Below are positions 17,547-26,493 of a DNA stretch of 54,476 bases, one piece after another. The position numbers and the translations under genes were made by a program. The stretch's first letter is position 1. The number at the start of each line of letters is the position of its first letter. The notes under the pieces are model-generated. The model ran no database searches, was not told where the DNA came from, and saw nothing but the letters and a program-made list of their open reading frames with translations. Source of the DNA: an uncultured Lachnospiraceae bacterium (GTDB taxonomy: Bacteria > Bacillota > Clostridia > Lachnospirales > Lachnospiraceae); contig CANPZE010000018.1 in assembly GCA_947589315.1 (NCBI GenBank), positions 1-54,476 of the forward strand. The letters are read 5' to 3'.

Positions 17547-19759
17547 GCGCACTTCTTCTCCTTTCGATTCAAAATTATCTCTGCTGCACCATATATGACA
17601 AGTCCTGCAAACAGAGCAACAACGATGCTTAATGTCGCAGCAGCGGCTCCGGAAGAGAGCCTCATCGTAACTACCAGAGGTCCGATGACCATCGCCACCT
17701 TACCAAAGAGCAGCTGCAGCTGCGTGCTTCTCTCTGTCACAGCGCCCTCAATGCCATCCAAAGCGGAATCCAGCACCACCATCCCAAAGCTATCCCAAAT
17801 ACTGGTCAGTACCAGGGCAAGAACCGCTGTCCAGAGATTTGGAACAGCAACAAAGATTCCGATACTGATCGCTTGCAGGATCACATAGATGATCGTTGCC
17901 CTCTTCGGATGCAAGCGTTTTGAGATCCATGCGGATATCGGGTCAGTCAGATAAGCGATCACCATATAATTGATCATCAGGCATGCGGATATCACAGAAT
18001 TGGACAGCCCGATCTCATCGCCATACAAGGGGAACGTATAACCTACAAAAAGAGTTGCAATATAGATCGGAACGATCAAAAATACCATATAAAACAGGAC
18101 TCTAGGTATCCTCAGCTGCTTCACGGCATCGGCAAAAGACGTCTTCTCCGCTTTCCTGTCATCGGAAAATCCGGCGAAGGGAACCAGGATCAGGCACAAA
18201 ATGCCAAGCAGCGCGCCGATCAGAAATACAATGCTATACGATGATGCATCCGCTACCAGACCGCCAATCACAACGCCGCAGCAGACGCCCAGATTGATCG
18301 TCGCCAGATAAGTGACAAGGATCTTATTGTGCATCTCCTGGCTCTCCTGGGTAGAGGCAAGCATCCGGATCGCATTGATCACAAGACCATCACAGAAGCC
18401 AAAGATAAAGCGCGCCACGATGAGCATCGGAAGCACATTCGCTACAGCACACAAAAGATATCCCAGCGTCCCCATGAACAGGCCCAAGCTGACCGTCCTT
18501 TTCATTCCCAGCTTAGAGATCAGAAGGCTGCACAGGAAAAGCCCAAGCACGATCGCCAAGGAATACATTGTGTTTGGAAGGCCGCTGAGGAAGGAGTGGT
18601 TCCCGGTGAGATCCATCCTCTCATACAGGCGGCTGCTCAAAATAGAGATAAATCCACTGTCCAGAGAAAATGCCACGCCTGACACGAAGACAAAGAGACG
18701 GAATCCCGGCATATAGATCTGCCCTTTCTCCCTGCCCTCTCTCTGGGCGTAATGCCCTGTGACGCAGTTAATGATCTCCAGGCTGATAAAGAAGGTGATC
18801 AGCAAAAGGATAATAATATCTATACTGTTATTAATGATCTTCTGGCGTACCTCTTTCTGATTGATCTGGCACACCAGCTGAAAAGTCGTGCCGGCTTTAT
18901 CATCCAGCTGGATCCTGTGTACCCACTGCGATGCGCCAAGATGCTCCCCGCTGTCCGCAATAGTCAGGCCGGACATTTCCGTCACGTCCTCGATCAAGTC
19001 GGAAAGGTAAGTGTCCACGCCTGTCAGCTCCTGATAGGACACGCCCTTGTCTATCACTTCATTCATATCGTTCTGTACGATGCCCGCCAGGCTTTCGCCC
19101 AAACCAACGACCGATGATTGATAATCGTTGACGGAGTGCATCGTTGAATACGTTCCCTGCGCTACCAGAGCGGCAAAAATGACGATCGGCCCGATCAGCT
19201 TCAGCCGTTTTACGGTGATGCCGTCTTTATTGGCAAACATCATGCAAATGATAATCACGCCAAGCATCACGATCAGGATAAAGACGTCCAGTCTGGCGAT
19301 GCGGTAAATGTATTGGGACGTCTGATCGTCCATCTGTGATTTATCCAGGCAAAGCACCAGCTGGCCGGTTTCCAGCGGGATATAAGAATAGATCCCGGCG
19401 TCTGTCTCTGTGTATTCCTCATCGACCTGCTCTTCCGGCAATTCGCTAAGCGGCTTTCCCACCGTCTCGATCATCTTCCCATCCGTGTCTGACACGATAA
19501 GGCTTTCTATAGCGGAAGATTGCTTGCTGGCGGACTCTAAGATATCGTCCAGCCCATAAAACTTCTCCAGCGGCTTGCCAAATTCCAGGGCATAATTAAT
19601 CTTGCTGACCACTCCTGTCATTTCAAGATTATTCAAATGCACATATGTTCTCGTCATCATCTGCCGATACGACATGATATTTAATGCCGAAGAAAATATA
19701 AGCATCGGTATTCCGATCAATAAAATAATGATACATCCTTTTAATCGCGACACTTTCAT
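17543..19759 (-). CDS. MFS transporter fused to an N-terminal extracytoplasmic sensor-like domain
   Basis: 738 residues. A first TM helix (residues 8-28) is followed by about 125 extracytoplasmic residues, a TM pair near 155-215, a second extracytoplasmic segment (about 220-315), another TM helix, then about 12 TM segments of an MFS permease (about 350-735) with an MFS-like loop (LISKLGMKRTVSLGLFMGTLGYLL). The N-terminal half resembles the membrane-anchored ligand-binding region of chemoreceptors or kinases, but no HAMP, kinase or methyl-accepting domain follows. Ordinary MFS permeases are about 400 residues. AAGGAG precedes the ATG. It overlaps the binding-protein gene downstream, so the two probably work together. 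Export of the NRPS product, import of a precursor, or sensing are all possible; the sequence does not decide. Confidence 0.8.
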   Translation of the reverse strand: MKVSRLKGCIIILLIGIPMLIFSSALNIMSYRQMMTRTYVHLNNLEMTGVVSKINYALEFGKPLEKFYGLDDILESASKQSSAIESLIVSDTDGKMIETVGKPLSELPEEQVDEEYTETDAGIYSYIPLETGQLVLCLDKSQMDDQTSQYIYRIARLDVFILIVMLGVIIICMMFANKDGITVKRLKLIGPIVIFAALVAQGTYSTMHSVNDYQSSVVGLGESLAGIVQNDMNEVIDKGVSYQELTGVDTYLSDLIEDVTEMSGLTIADSGEHLGASQWVHRIQLDDKAGTTFQLVCQINQKEVRQKIINNSIDIIILLLITFFISLEIINCVTGHYAQREGREKGQIYMPGFRLFVFVSGVAFSLDSGFISILSSRLYERMDLTGNHSFLSGLPNTMYSLAIVLGLFLCSLLISKLGMKRTVSLGLFMGTLGYLLCAVANVLPMLIVARFIFGFCDGLVINAIRMLASTQESQEMHNKILVTYLATINLGVCCGVVIGGLVADASSYSIVFLIGALLGILCLILVPFAGFSDDRKAEKTSFADAVKQLRIPRVLFYMVFLIVPIYIATLFVGYTFPLYGDEIGLSNSVISACLMINYMVIAYLTDPISAWISKRLHPKRATIIYVILQAISIGIFVAVPNLWTAVLALVLTSIWDSFGMVVLDSALDGIEGAVTERSTQLQLLFGKVAMVIGPLVVTMRLSSGAAAATLSIVVALFAGLVIYGAAEIILNRKEKKCA

Positions 19760-19828
19760 AGGCTAACTCCTTTTCTCCTTTTATTCATCCGGGCGGCTGC
19801 AAACTTCTCTCTGAACTTGCTTCCAGCC

Positions 19829-22018
19829 CTATTCTTCATCTTCTACCAGCTGCCATTTGGCGAGCTCATAAAATTTTCCTTTTTTTGCCATAAGCTCTTC
19901 ATATGTTCCCTGCTCTGCCACGCTTCCCTTATCCATATAAATGATCCGGTCGCAGTCCACTATTGTGGACAGGCGGTGCGCGATGACGATCCTGGTCGCT
20001 TTCCGCTGCGCCAGTGTCTCTACCACTCTCTTTTGCGTAATATTATCCAGGGCGCTGGTCGCCTCGTCAAACAGAAAGACGTCCGGCTGCATCGCCAACG
20101 CGCGGGCGATCAGGATACGCTGCTTCTGCCCGCCGGAAATGCCTCCATTTCCGTCTCCTACCATTGTAAACATTCCCATGGGCATATTCTCAATATCTTC
20201 TGCGCACCCCGCCAGCCTGGCGGCCTCCCACGCTTCATCCATCGTGATCTCTGGCGCGCACAGGGCAATATTAGTAAAAATATCTCCCGCGAAAAGCATC
20301 CCGTCCTGCAATACCGTTCCGATCCTCTTGCGCAGGCTTCTTTTATCCAGATCCGCCATGTCTTTTCCGTCAAAATAAACGGCTCCTTTATTCGGCTTTT
20401 CAAATCCGAGGAGCAGACGGAACAGGGTGGATTTTCCGCAGCCGGATGTCCCCGTCAGCGCAACATATTCCCCGGGTTCAATAGACATCGTCAGGTCGTG
20501 GAGTACGTCTTCCATATCCGGCTGATAGCGGAAACAGATGTGCTCCAGGTCTATCCGTCCTTCCAGCTGTTCGATCTGCTCGGTCCCTTCCGATGTTTCC
20601 GGTCTTTGCTTCAGGATCGGCTCCATCATCTTCAGGATCGGACTGACGAACGCCAGCTGCGTGATGATCCCGGATAATTCGCCCATCGTATTCGCCAGGA
20701 ATCCGAAAGCGACTTGGAAGGCAATATATGTCGAAGCGCTCAATTCATTGCTAAAGATCACCTGATAGATCAGCAGGGTGCCCGCAATAGAAATAGCGGA
20801 ATTGATCGCATCTGCATATTTGACAATAAACGCAGGGACAAGCTTCATCTTTTCCTGGTACAGCTTTGCCCACCGGGAGAACGCCCGTATCTCGGCGCCG
20901 TGGACTTTTATCGTTCCGACTGCCAGGAAAAGCTGGTATACCATCCCGGACAAGGCAGCCGAAACGGCGTTTTGTTTCTTATTTAACCGCACCATACACC
21001 AGCTGCTGAATATCGAAAAACCAAACATAACCAGCAGGATCAATATCGTTGGCAGGACAAGCCCCGCATCCATAGAACCTACCTGGATCAGATAACCCAG
21101 CGAGAAAAATGTGGTCATTGCGATGGGCAGCACGGAATCGGTAAGGACATTGCTGACCTCCTCCATCATCATCACCTGGCTGATCAATTCGCCGGAATCA
21201 TATTCCTTAAAAAAGGGCGAGGGAAGCGAGAGGATGCGTTCCCACAGACCCGCCTGTAAGCCGTTTTGCACCTTGTTGCCCATGCGGGATATCCAAAACG
21301 TCCGGAACAGCCGGAACAATGCGGAAGAAATAACGACTCCCAGCAAGAGCAGGATCACATACGGAACATCCTGCAACCGTCCGGAAGGAATCACATAATT
21401 AAAGATATATCCGTTGACTTCCGGAAGGATCAGCCCTAAAAGCATCATGATCAGAGAGACGGCTGTCAGATACGCATAGTCCTGTATTCCCAGCATCCCG
21501 AACATATATTTAAGCAGTCCCGGAACTGACATAGGTTCTTTGGGGAACGGCCGGTAAAAGCAGATCGCTTCCCTCCGGAAGTTCTTTTCATTCCCCTTTT
21601 TGATCTTTTGCTTTTTGCCGGCTTTCGCATCGTAATAATACATGCCTCCAAACATTCCCGGCACAACAGCGTGGTATCCGCCGTCCTGGTCTGTACAAAA
21701 GAGCGGCATGGAATCGTTTTTCCACCATTCCCCGGTCAGGGTAATGTGCCGGCTCATAACGCCTGTTTTATCTAAAACGCTCTGCAGCTGCTGGCCGTCC
21801 GGTGTATTTGGAGAAACGGCAGGCATAGCGATCTTGTAATATTTAAAAATGATCTCTATCTCTGACAGGATCCCCTGTCCGGCGTAACCGGAAAACAATT
21901 GCCGGTCTTTCCCCTCCAGGGTATCGTACAATTCCCGGACAGAATGCTTGTATAGCTTTTCGTCTCTTTTGCGTTTCTCGCCGAGAAATTTTTTAAATTC
22001 CTCTTTTTCTCCGCCCAT
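19829..22018 (-). CDS. NHLM-type ABC exporter, permease-ATPase without active peptidase
   Basis: 729 residues. The N-terminal region of about 170 residues ends in the segment typical of NHLM exporter ATPases (GEWWKNDSMPLF, then AICFYRPFP) and lacks C39 catalytic residues. Six TM helices follow (about 175-440). The nucleotide-binding domain has Walker A GTSGCGKSTL, signature ISGGQKQR and Walker B DVFLFDEATSALD. By family knowledge this subunit pairs with a peptidase-containing ABC protein and an HlyD-like protein, both encoded upstream in the same operon, to export leader peptides of the nitrile hydratase/Nif11 kind. Family members are often about 900 residues or more with a longer N-terminal domain, so this one looks N-terminally short. 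GAAGGGAG precedes the ATG. Confidence 0.85.
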   Translation of the reverse strand: MGGEKEEFKKFLGEKRKRDEKLYKHSVRELYDTLEGKDRQLFSGYAGQGILSEIEIIFKYYKIAMPAVSPNTPDGQQLQSVLDKTGVMSRHITLTGEWWKNDSMPLFCTDQDGGYHAVVPGMFGGMYYYDAKAGKKQKIKKGNEKNFRREAICFYRPFPKEPMSVPGLLKYMFGMLGIQDYAYLTAVSLIMMLLGLILPEVNGYIFNYVIPSGRLQDVPYVILLLLGVVISSALFRLFRTFWISRMGNKVQNGLQAGLWERILSLPSPFFKEYDSGELISQVMMMEEVSNVLTDSVLPIAMTTFFSLGYLIQVGSMDAGLVLPTILILLVMFGFSIFSSWCMVRLNKKQNAVSAALSGMVYQLFLAVGTIKVHGAEIRAFSRWAKLYQEKMKLVPAFIVKYADAINSAISIAGTLLIYQVIFSNELSASTYIAFQVAFGFLANTMGELSGIITQLAFVSPILKMMEPILKQRPETSEGTEQIEQLEGRIDLEHICFRYQPDMEDVLHDLTMSIEPGEYVALTGTSGCGKSTLFRLLLGFEKPNKGAVYFDGKDMADLDKRSLRKRIGTVLQDGMLFAGDIFTNIALCAPEITMDEAWEAARLAGCAEDIENMPMGMFTMVGDGNGGISGGQKQRILIARALAMQPDVFLFDEATSALDNITQKRVVETLAQRKATRIVIAHRLSTIVDCDRIIYMDKGSVAEQGTYEELMAKKGKFYELAKWQLVEDEE

Positions 22019-22080
22019 CTTTCTCTCCCTTCTGAAACCTTTATGCGGGTTGCCATGACGTCTTTGGCCGATATGTCAGC

Positions 22081-24240
22081 CTACATTTCTTCGCTTCCCG
22101 CCAGCCTTGCGTATGCGCCGTTGGCTTTGATCAGGCTCTGGTGCGTCCCTTCTTCTATCACCTTTCCCCGCTCCAGCACGATGATCCGGTCGGCGTTACG
22201 TATCGTTGACAACCGGTGGGCGATAACCACGCAGGTCATTTTCCGCCTTTTGACTGCGTCCATAACTCTTTTTTCCGTTGGCGGATCCAGCGCGCTCGTT
22301 GCCTCATCCAGGATCAGGAGCGTTGGCTTTTTGATAAAAGCCCTTGCGATCTCCATCCTCTGCCTCTGTCCTCCGGAAAAGTTTTTCCCGCCTTCTGTCA
22401 TCATATAATCCAAGCCGTTGGCCCGCTGCATGATATCGTTATATATGCCCGCATCCTTACATGCTTCGATAATCGTCTGCTCGTCAACGCTGTCGTCCCA
22501 AAGGGTGAGATTATCCCGTATCGTCCCCCGGAACAAAGCGATATTTTGATTGACGATACTGACGCTTTGCGTAAACAGATACCGTTCAATGTCCAGACGC
22601 TCTTTGCCATCGAAAAGGATCTTTCCGGAACGGATCGGGTAGATTCCTGTGATCAGATTAGCAAGCGTTGATTTCCCGCTGCCGCTGCCACCGACAAAGG
22701 CGACCATCTGCCCCGGTTCGACCACAAGCGAAAAATCTTCAATGAACGCCGGGTCAAACTTTCCATATGCAAAATTGACATTTTCAAAAATCAGCTGTCC
22801 GCTCAGCCGGCTTTCCGGATCCTCGATCTCTTCCTTTGCACCGACTGTTCCCGGCACATCCGTTGGATAATTCAATACATCGTCCAGACGCTCCATCTGT
22901 GCAAAAACAGTTTCCATATCGCCGACCGCTTCCAAGGCGGTATTGACCGGCGAGAGAAACTGCGTCAAAAACCCCTGGAACGCCAGCAGGAAACCGATCG
23001 TCAAGTCGCCGTTCAAAATCTGAATCACACCCACTAAAAGAACGGCGGCATTACAAAGATCCATCATCAATTCCGGCAAGAACCGGGTGATCATCATGCT
23101 GCTTTGAAGCTGGATCTTGGAATTTTGATATTTCGTAAGATACCCCGTGATCTTCTCAAAGTATCCTTTCTCTGCACCGCTTGCCTTGATCGTCTCGATC
23201 ATGGAGACGCCCGCCATAGCGGAACCCGTATACTTTCCTTCATCGCGCGATATATTTCTGCTCGCATTCCTGTTTTTCACAGATAAGATACGCCAGGTCA
23301 CTGTTTCGACTGCCAAAGACACAAAAGCGATCAGCGCCATCCATGGATTTAAGGACAGCAGCACCAGAAAATACAGCGCCGCCATGATGATATTGATCAG
23401 GGTAGGAATCAGGTCGTCAAACAAGGTGTTCGTAACCGTGTCATTATCCATCTGCCTTCCGCTGATATCGCCCGGAGCCCTCTGCTGAAAAAAATCCACC
23501 GGCAGACGCAGCGCATGCCACATATAATTCATATTCATTTCCAATCCCATCATACGCTTCGAGCGGAACAATAGTGCAGAAAAAAAGATGCGGAGCAGAA
23601 ATGTCACTGCAAGAAGCAAAAGCATGGCAAAGAACAAATTCTGCATCCATTCTTTTGCATAGGAAAGAACAACATAATCCATAAAGATCCGTTCCATCGC
23701 CGGAGCAAACAGTCCCGCTATGGCGATCAGCAGGCCGCTGAGACATACGGCCGCCATTGCCGCCTTATAGTTTCCTATGTAACGTCCCAGGAAGTGCGTA
23801 AAGCTCTTCGGCTTGCCCTGGGGCTGAAAGTCTTTTCCCGGCTTCATCACCAGCGTAATGCCGGTATATGATTTGTCAAACTCCTCCATAGATACTTCGA
23901 TCACGCCGCTGGCGGGATCGTTGATGATAGCTTTGTCCTTCGTGAACCCGTCTAACACAACGAAGTGGTTAAAATTCCAATGGATGATCACCGGAAATTG
24001 CTCTAAACGCTTCAACCGTTCTGTTGTATATTTATAGCCGGCCGCTTCCATTCCATGGAATCTTGCCGCCTTTAAGATATTGCCCGCTTTGCTCCCATCG
24101 CGCGAAACGCCGCAATCGTTACGCAATTCTTCCAAAGGAATATAGCGCTTATAATATGCCAAAACCATTGCAAGGGAAGCTGCGCCGCATTCCAAAGCTT
24201 CCATCTGCAGGATGACGGGAACCTGTAACCGTTTGCCCAT
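22081..24240 (-). CDS. C39 peptidase-containing ABC exporter, NHLM/bacteriocin type
   Basis: 719 residues. The N-terminal C39 peptidase (1-140) has an intact catalytic set: Gln12, Cys18 (ALECGAASLAM), His92 (NHFVVLDG) and Asp108 (NDPASG). Six TM helices follow (about 165-430), then an ATPase domain with Walker A GGSGSGKSTL, signature FSGGQRQR and Walker B LLILDEATSALD. Such proteins cut a leader peptide after a double glycine-type site and export the C-terminal part. It is co-transcribed with its partner ABC protein and membrane-fusion protein. No matching precursor peptide was found in the window, although the peptidase looks active. AAGGAG lies before the ATG. Confidence 0.92.
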   Translation of the reverse strand: MGKRLQVPVILQMEALECGAASLAMVLAYYKRYIPLEELRNDCGVSRDGSKAGNILKAARFHGMEAAGYKYTTERLKRLEQFPVIIHWNFNHFVVLDGFTKDKAIINDPASGVIEVSMEEFDKSYTGITLVMKPGKDFQPQGKPKSFTHFLGRYIGNYKAAMAAVCLSGLLIAIAGLFAPAMERIFMDYVVLSYAKEWMQNLFFAMLLLLAVTFLLRIFFSALLFRSKRMMGLEMNMNYMWHALRLPVDFFQQRAPGDISGRQMDNDTVTNTLFDDLIPTLINIIMAALYFLVLLSLNPWMALIAFVSLAVETVTWRILSVKNRNASRNISRDEGKYTGSAMAGVSMIETIKASGAEKGYFEKITGYLTKYQNSKIQLQSSMMITRFLPELMMDLCNAAVLLVGVIQILNGDLTIGFLLAFQGFLTQFLSPVNTALEAVGDMETVFAQMERLDDVLNYPTDVPGTVGAKEEIEDPESRLSGQLIFENVNFAYGKFDPAFIEDFSLVVEPGQMVAFVGGSGSGKSTLANLITGIYPIRSGKILFDGKERLDIERYLFTQSVSIVNQNIALFRGTIRDNLTLWDDSVDEQTIIEACKDAGIYNDIMQRANGLDYMMTEGGKNFSGGQRQRMEIARAFIKKPTLLILDEATSALDPPTEKRVMDAVKRRKMTCVVIAHRLSTIRNADRIIVLERGKVIEEGTHQSLIKANGAYARLAGSEEM

Positions 24241-24284
24241 TCTCTATATCTCCTTTTTCATCCCAGCCGCCCCGGCTCTTTTCC

Positions 24285-25196
24285 CTAAAAGAGCAGACTG
24301 ATCGGGCTGTCGTTTTCTACAATCACTCTTATGTCGCAGACTGTTCCAACATCAACAGCAAGGGAATTCCCCTTGACGTTTGACCATTGGAAAAGGTTGT
24401 CTGAATTTTCATCTACCTGGACGCTGATGCATACTTCTACGGCGCTTTCCTCCGGAAGCACGTCTTTGATATATTCCAGGTTGCCATAATATTTCAGCAG
24501 GCTGTCCTCTGTCACCGGAATCGATCCGATAGAAGTGATGTATCCCTCCATATACCCATACTCCTCGCGGGAGGCATAGGTAGGCGATATCTGCGCCTCC
24601 ATCCCCGCTTCCAGACGTTTCGCCGTCTTTAAAGGGACATAGGTGACGATCTGCCGGTTATTCATATATTGGTTATTGATCACGATCGTTGCGATCTCAT
24701 CTCCCGATGACACGATCTGGCCAACGGATGCCATGCTCTGGATCATGCCATCGCTGGAAGCGCGGATGACAGAATTTTCATTATATTGCTCCAAAAGATT
24801 GCTCAATGTTTTTTGATATTCTTTTTTCTCATCTTCCGATGCCGTCTTGAGTTCTTTTTTTAATGTCTCGATCTGCTCCAGCGTAGCATCATCGGGTACC
24901 GTTGCAATGATATCGCCTTTTTGCACGTTATCTCCGATCTGATAGAGGACGTCCTGCACGATGCCTTGCCGCGCCGCAGTCATAGAAGAAATGCCTGATT
25001 TTGGAAATACGATCCCTTCCAGGGAGACAGCGCTGCTGATATTTCCATTGATCCCCCACGCCAGCAGGGAGCCGAACAGAAGGATAAACGCCAATAGCCC
25101 CAGCCAGACGTGCGGCTTCACGACTTTTACCTGCTGGTCAAGCTGTTCCGGGGTTGCCATGCTGTTTAACGCCGACTCCTGAAATAGCTTACTCAT
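24285..25196 (-). CDS. NHLM-type secretion protein, HlyD-like membrane fusion
   Basis: 303 residues. The N-terminus MSKLFQESALNSMATPEQLD followed by one TM helix (about 35-55) is typical of NHLM-system HlyD proteins. A biotinyl-lipoyl-like half (SSMTAARQGIVQDVLYQIGD), a short coiled coil (about 105-140) and the second half with SASVGQIVSSGDEIATI-like residues follow. It would bridge the two ABC exporters to the extracellular side. The open frame extends upstream to 25364, but the ATG at 25196 has AGGAGG ahead of it, overlaps the lipoprotein stop by 8 nt and matches the family start, so it is chosen. Confidence 0.88.
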   Translation of the reverse strand: MSKLFQESALNSMATPEQLDQQVKVVKPHVWLGLLAFILLFGSLLAWGINGNISSAVSLEGIVFPKSGISSMTAARQGIVQDVLYQIGDNVQKGDIIATVPDDATLEQIETLKKELKTASEDEKKEYQKTLSNLLEQYNENSVIRASSDGMIQSMASVGQIVSSGDEIATIVINNQYMNNRQIVTYVPLKTAKRLEAGMEAQISPTYASREEYGYMEGYITSIGSIPVTEDSLLKYYGNLEYIKDVLPEESAVEVCISVQVDENSDNLFQWSNVKGNSLAVDVGTVCDIRVIVENDSPISLLF

Positions 25197-26334
25197 TTCC
25201 ATCCACCTCCTCAAGCGCAAAACTTGTGCCGGAAAATACTTTATATTGAATCTCTGACTGTAATTTGTATTCTTTTGAATAGCCGGCGTCCTCGCCACTG
25301 ACCCATTGGTATTTATTTTTATCGATAAGCCGATCCCGGATCTGCTCCCCGGTCTTTGCCCCATCCTTCAATGCAGCGATCAGCACAGCCGTCATATCGT
25401 ATCCCTGATACGCCGCAGCAGTCATTTCGTCTTCTCCCATCTGATACTCCTGGCAGAACCGGTCGATAAAGTCTTTTTGGATGTCTGTCGGTTTGATCGG
25501 ATACGGTTCCGGATATGCCATCCCGTCCATCCACTGCCCATACCTTTCAAGGTACGAACTGGAATCCAGCGAGTAATCGCCAATCACCAGAAAGTCTTTA
25601 TCCCTCTGCTTAATATATTGGATCAGCTGGAAGATCCACTCCTTCTGCTCCAGCGTCTCGATATACCGGCAGATAAAAAGCGTATCCACTCCCAGCGTTT
25701 TCCACTTTTCATACGTGGTCTGCAAGTCGCCCATCATTTCCGGTCCGTTCATAATGTCAACGATCGCCAGATCCTCTTCCTCCGCCTGTTTGCAAAACCC
25801 CACGATCTCTTCTGTCTCAAAAGTCGTGTTTGTATGGCTGCACACGATCCGCTTATGTCCGGTCTTTTTACAATATTTCGCCATCGCCACGCCCATATCC
25901 TTGGAACTCAGATAACCGTCAAACAGATAACCCGATTTCTTTTCCAATGTCTCTTCATAACAGCCCTGGGTGGCAAACACCGGTTTTTTCGCGCTTTTAA
26001 AAAAAGGAATCTCCGCATCGATTACTTCGTAATCCTGAAAACTCAAGACAGCTACCACTTTGGGATCCTTTGCCAGGCGCTTTGCCATTGCAAGCCCTGT
26101 CTCATAATCGCCTTTGTCGTCATAATGTTTCCAGGAGACGTCAATCCCTTCTGCCTCGTCTTTGAACGCCAGCTTTAGGCCGCGGACAAAATTTTCATCC
26201 AGATTGACATAATCCTCTTTGCCAAGCAGGGCGATCTCATAGGACATTTTTTCTTCCCCGCCCTTCTGTTTTTCGCATCCGCATAAGGACAAAAATAAAA
26301 AAAGGATGATTCCCAACCGCAATTTCATCTTCAT
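25189..26334 (-). CDS. Substrate-binding lipoprotein, branched-chain amino acid-type receptor fold
   Basis: 381 residues. A hydrophobic signal with a lipobox-like LCGC puts the lipidated cysteine at residue 20. The mature part looks like a type I periplasmic-binding protein of the Peripla_BP_6 (LivK-like) kind: a repeated Rossmann pattern, LAFKDEAEGIDVSW, VAVLSFQDYEVIDAEIPFF, KRIVCSHTNTTFETEEIVGF, AAAYQGYDMTAVLIAALKDG. No LivHMGF-type transporter is present. It is the first gene of the leftward operon, next to the shared operator, so it should be made early and strongly. It could supply a ligand to the sensor or transporter proteins, or act as an immunity or chaperone-like factor; this is inference only. 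The ATG at 26334 follows GAGGGT. Confidence 0.8.
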   Translation of the reverse strand: MKMKLRLGIILFLFLSLCGCEKQKGGEEKMSYEIALLGKEDYVNLDENFVRGLKLAFKDEAEGIDVSWKHYDDKGDYETGLAMAKRLAKDPKVVAVLSFQDYEVIDAEIPFFKSAKKPVFATQGCYEETLEKKSGYLFDGYLSSKDMGVAMAKYCKKTGHKRIVCSHTNTTFETEEIVGFCKQAEEEDLAIVDIMNGPEMMGDLQTTYEKWKTLGVDTLFICRYIETLEQKEWIFQLIQYIKQRDKDFLVIGDYSLDSSSYLERYGQWMDGMAYPEPYPIKPTDIQKDFIDRFCQEYQMGEDEMTAAAYQGYDMTAVLIAALKDGAKTGEQIRDRLIDKNKYQWVSGEDAGYSKEYKLQSEIQYKVFSGTSFALEEVDGNE

Positions 26335-26415
26335 TATATGTACCCTCTTTTCCTTCTGAGCATTTTTCTGATTAAACTTTTTGCAGGCAAGGTAAACTCT
26401 TCTACATTATATATG

Positions 26416-26444
26416 ATTGTAATTAATGGGAAAACGCATTTCAA
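26416..26444 (-). promoter_or_regulatory. Leftward promoter of the lipoprotein-NHLM-NRPS operon
   Basis: On the minus strand TTGAAA (26444-26439) and TACAAT (26421-26416) are separated by 17 bp. The -35 box lies 5 bp from the shared operator, as at the partial-NRPS promoter. An overlapping TATAAT further left (near 26407-26412) could serve as an alternative -10 box. Confidence 0.62.
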
Positions 26445-26449
26445 TAAAA

Positions 26450-26477
26450 TTGCGCGAAATGATTTCTAATGGCGCAG
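26450..26477. promoter_or_regulatory. Shared operator, copy 2 (TTGCGC-N16-GCGCAG)
   Basis: TTGCGC (26450-26455) and GCGCAG (26472-26477) flank 16 bp containing ATGATTT. This is the second copy of the element at 2115-2142, in the divergent gap between the export/NRPS operon and the kinase-regulator operon. It is 5 bp from the leftward -35 box and 16 bp from the rightward one, so one bound regulator could affect both, including its own gene. Confidence 0.6.
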
Positions 26478-26493
26478 AAAAACTTTTTCTATA

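Noticed and set aside
25306-26178. Plus-strand open frame of 290 codons
   Set aside because: It is antisense to the lipoprotein gene, which has a signal peptide, lipobox and binding-protein pattern; the antisense product has no family features.
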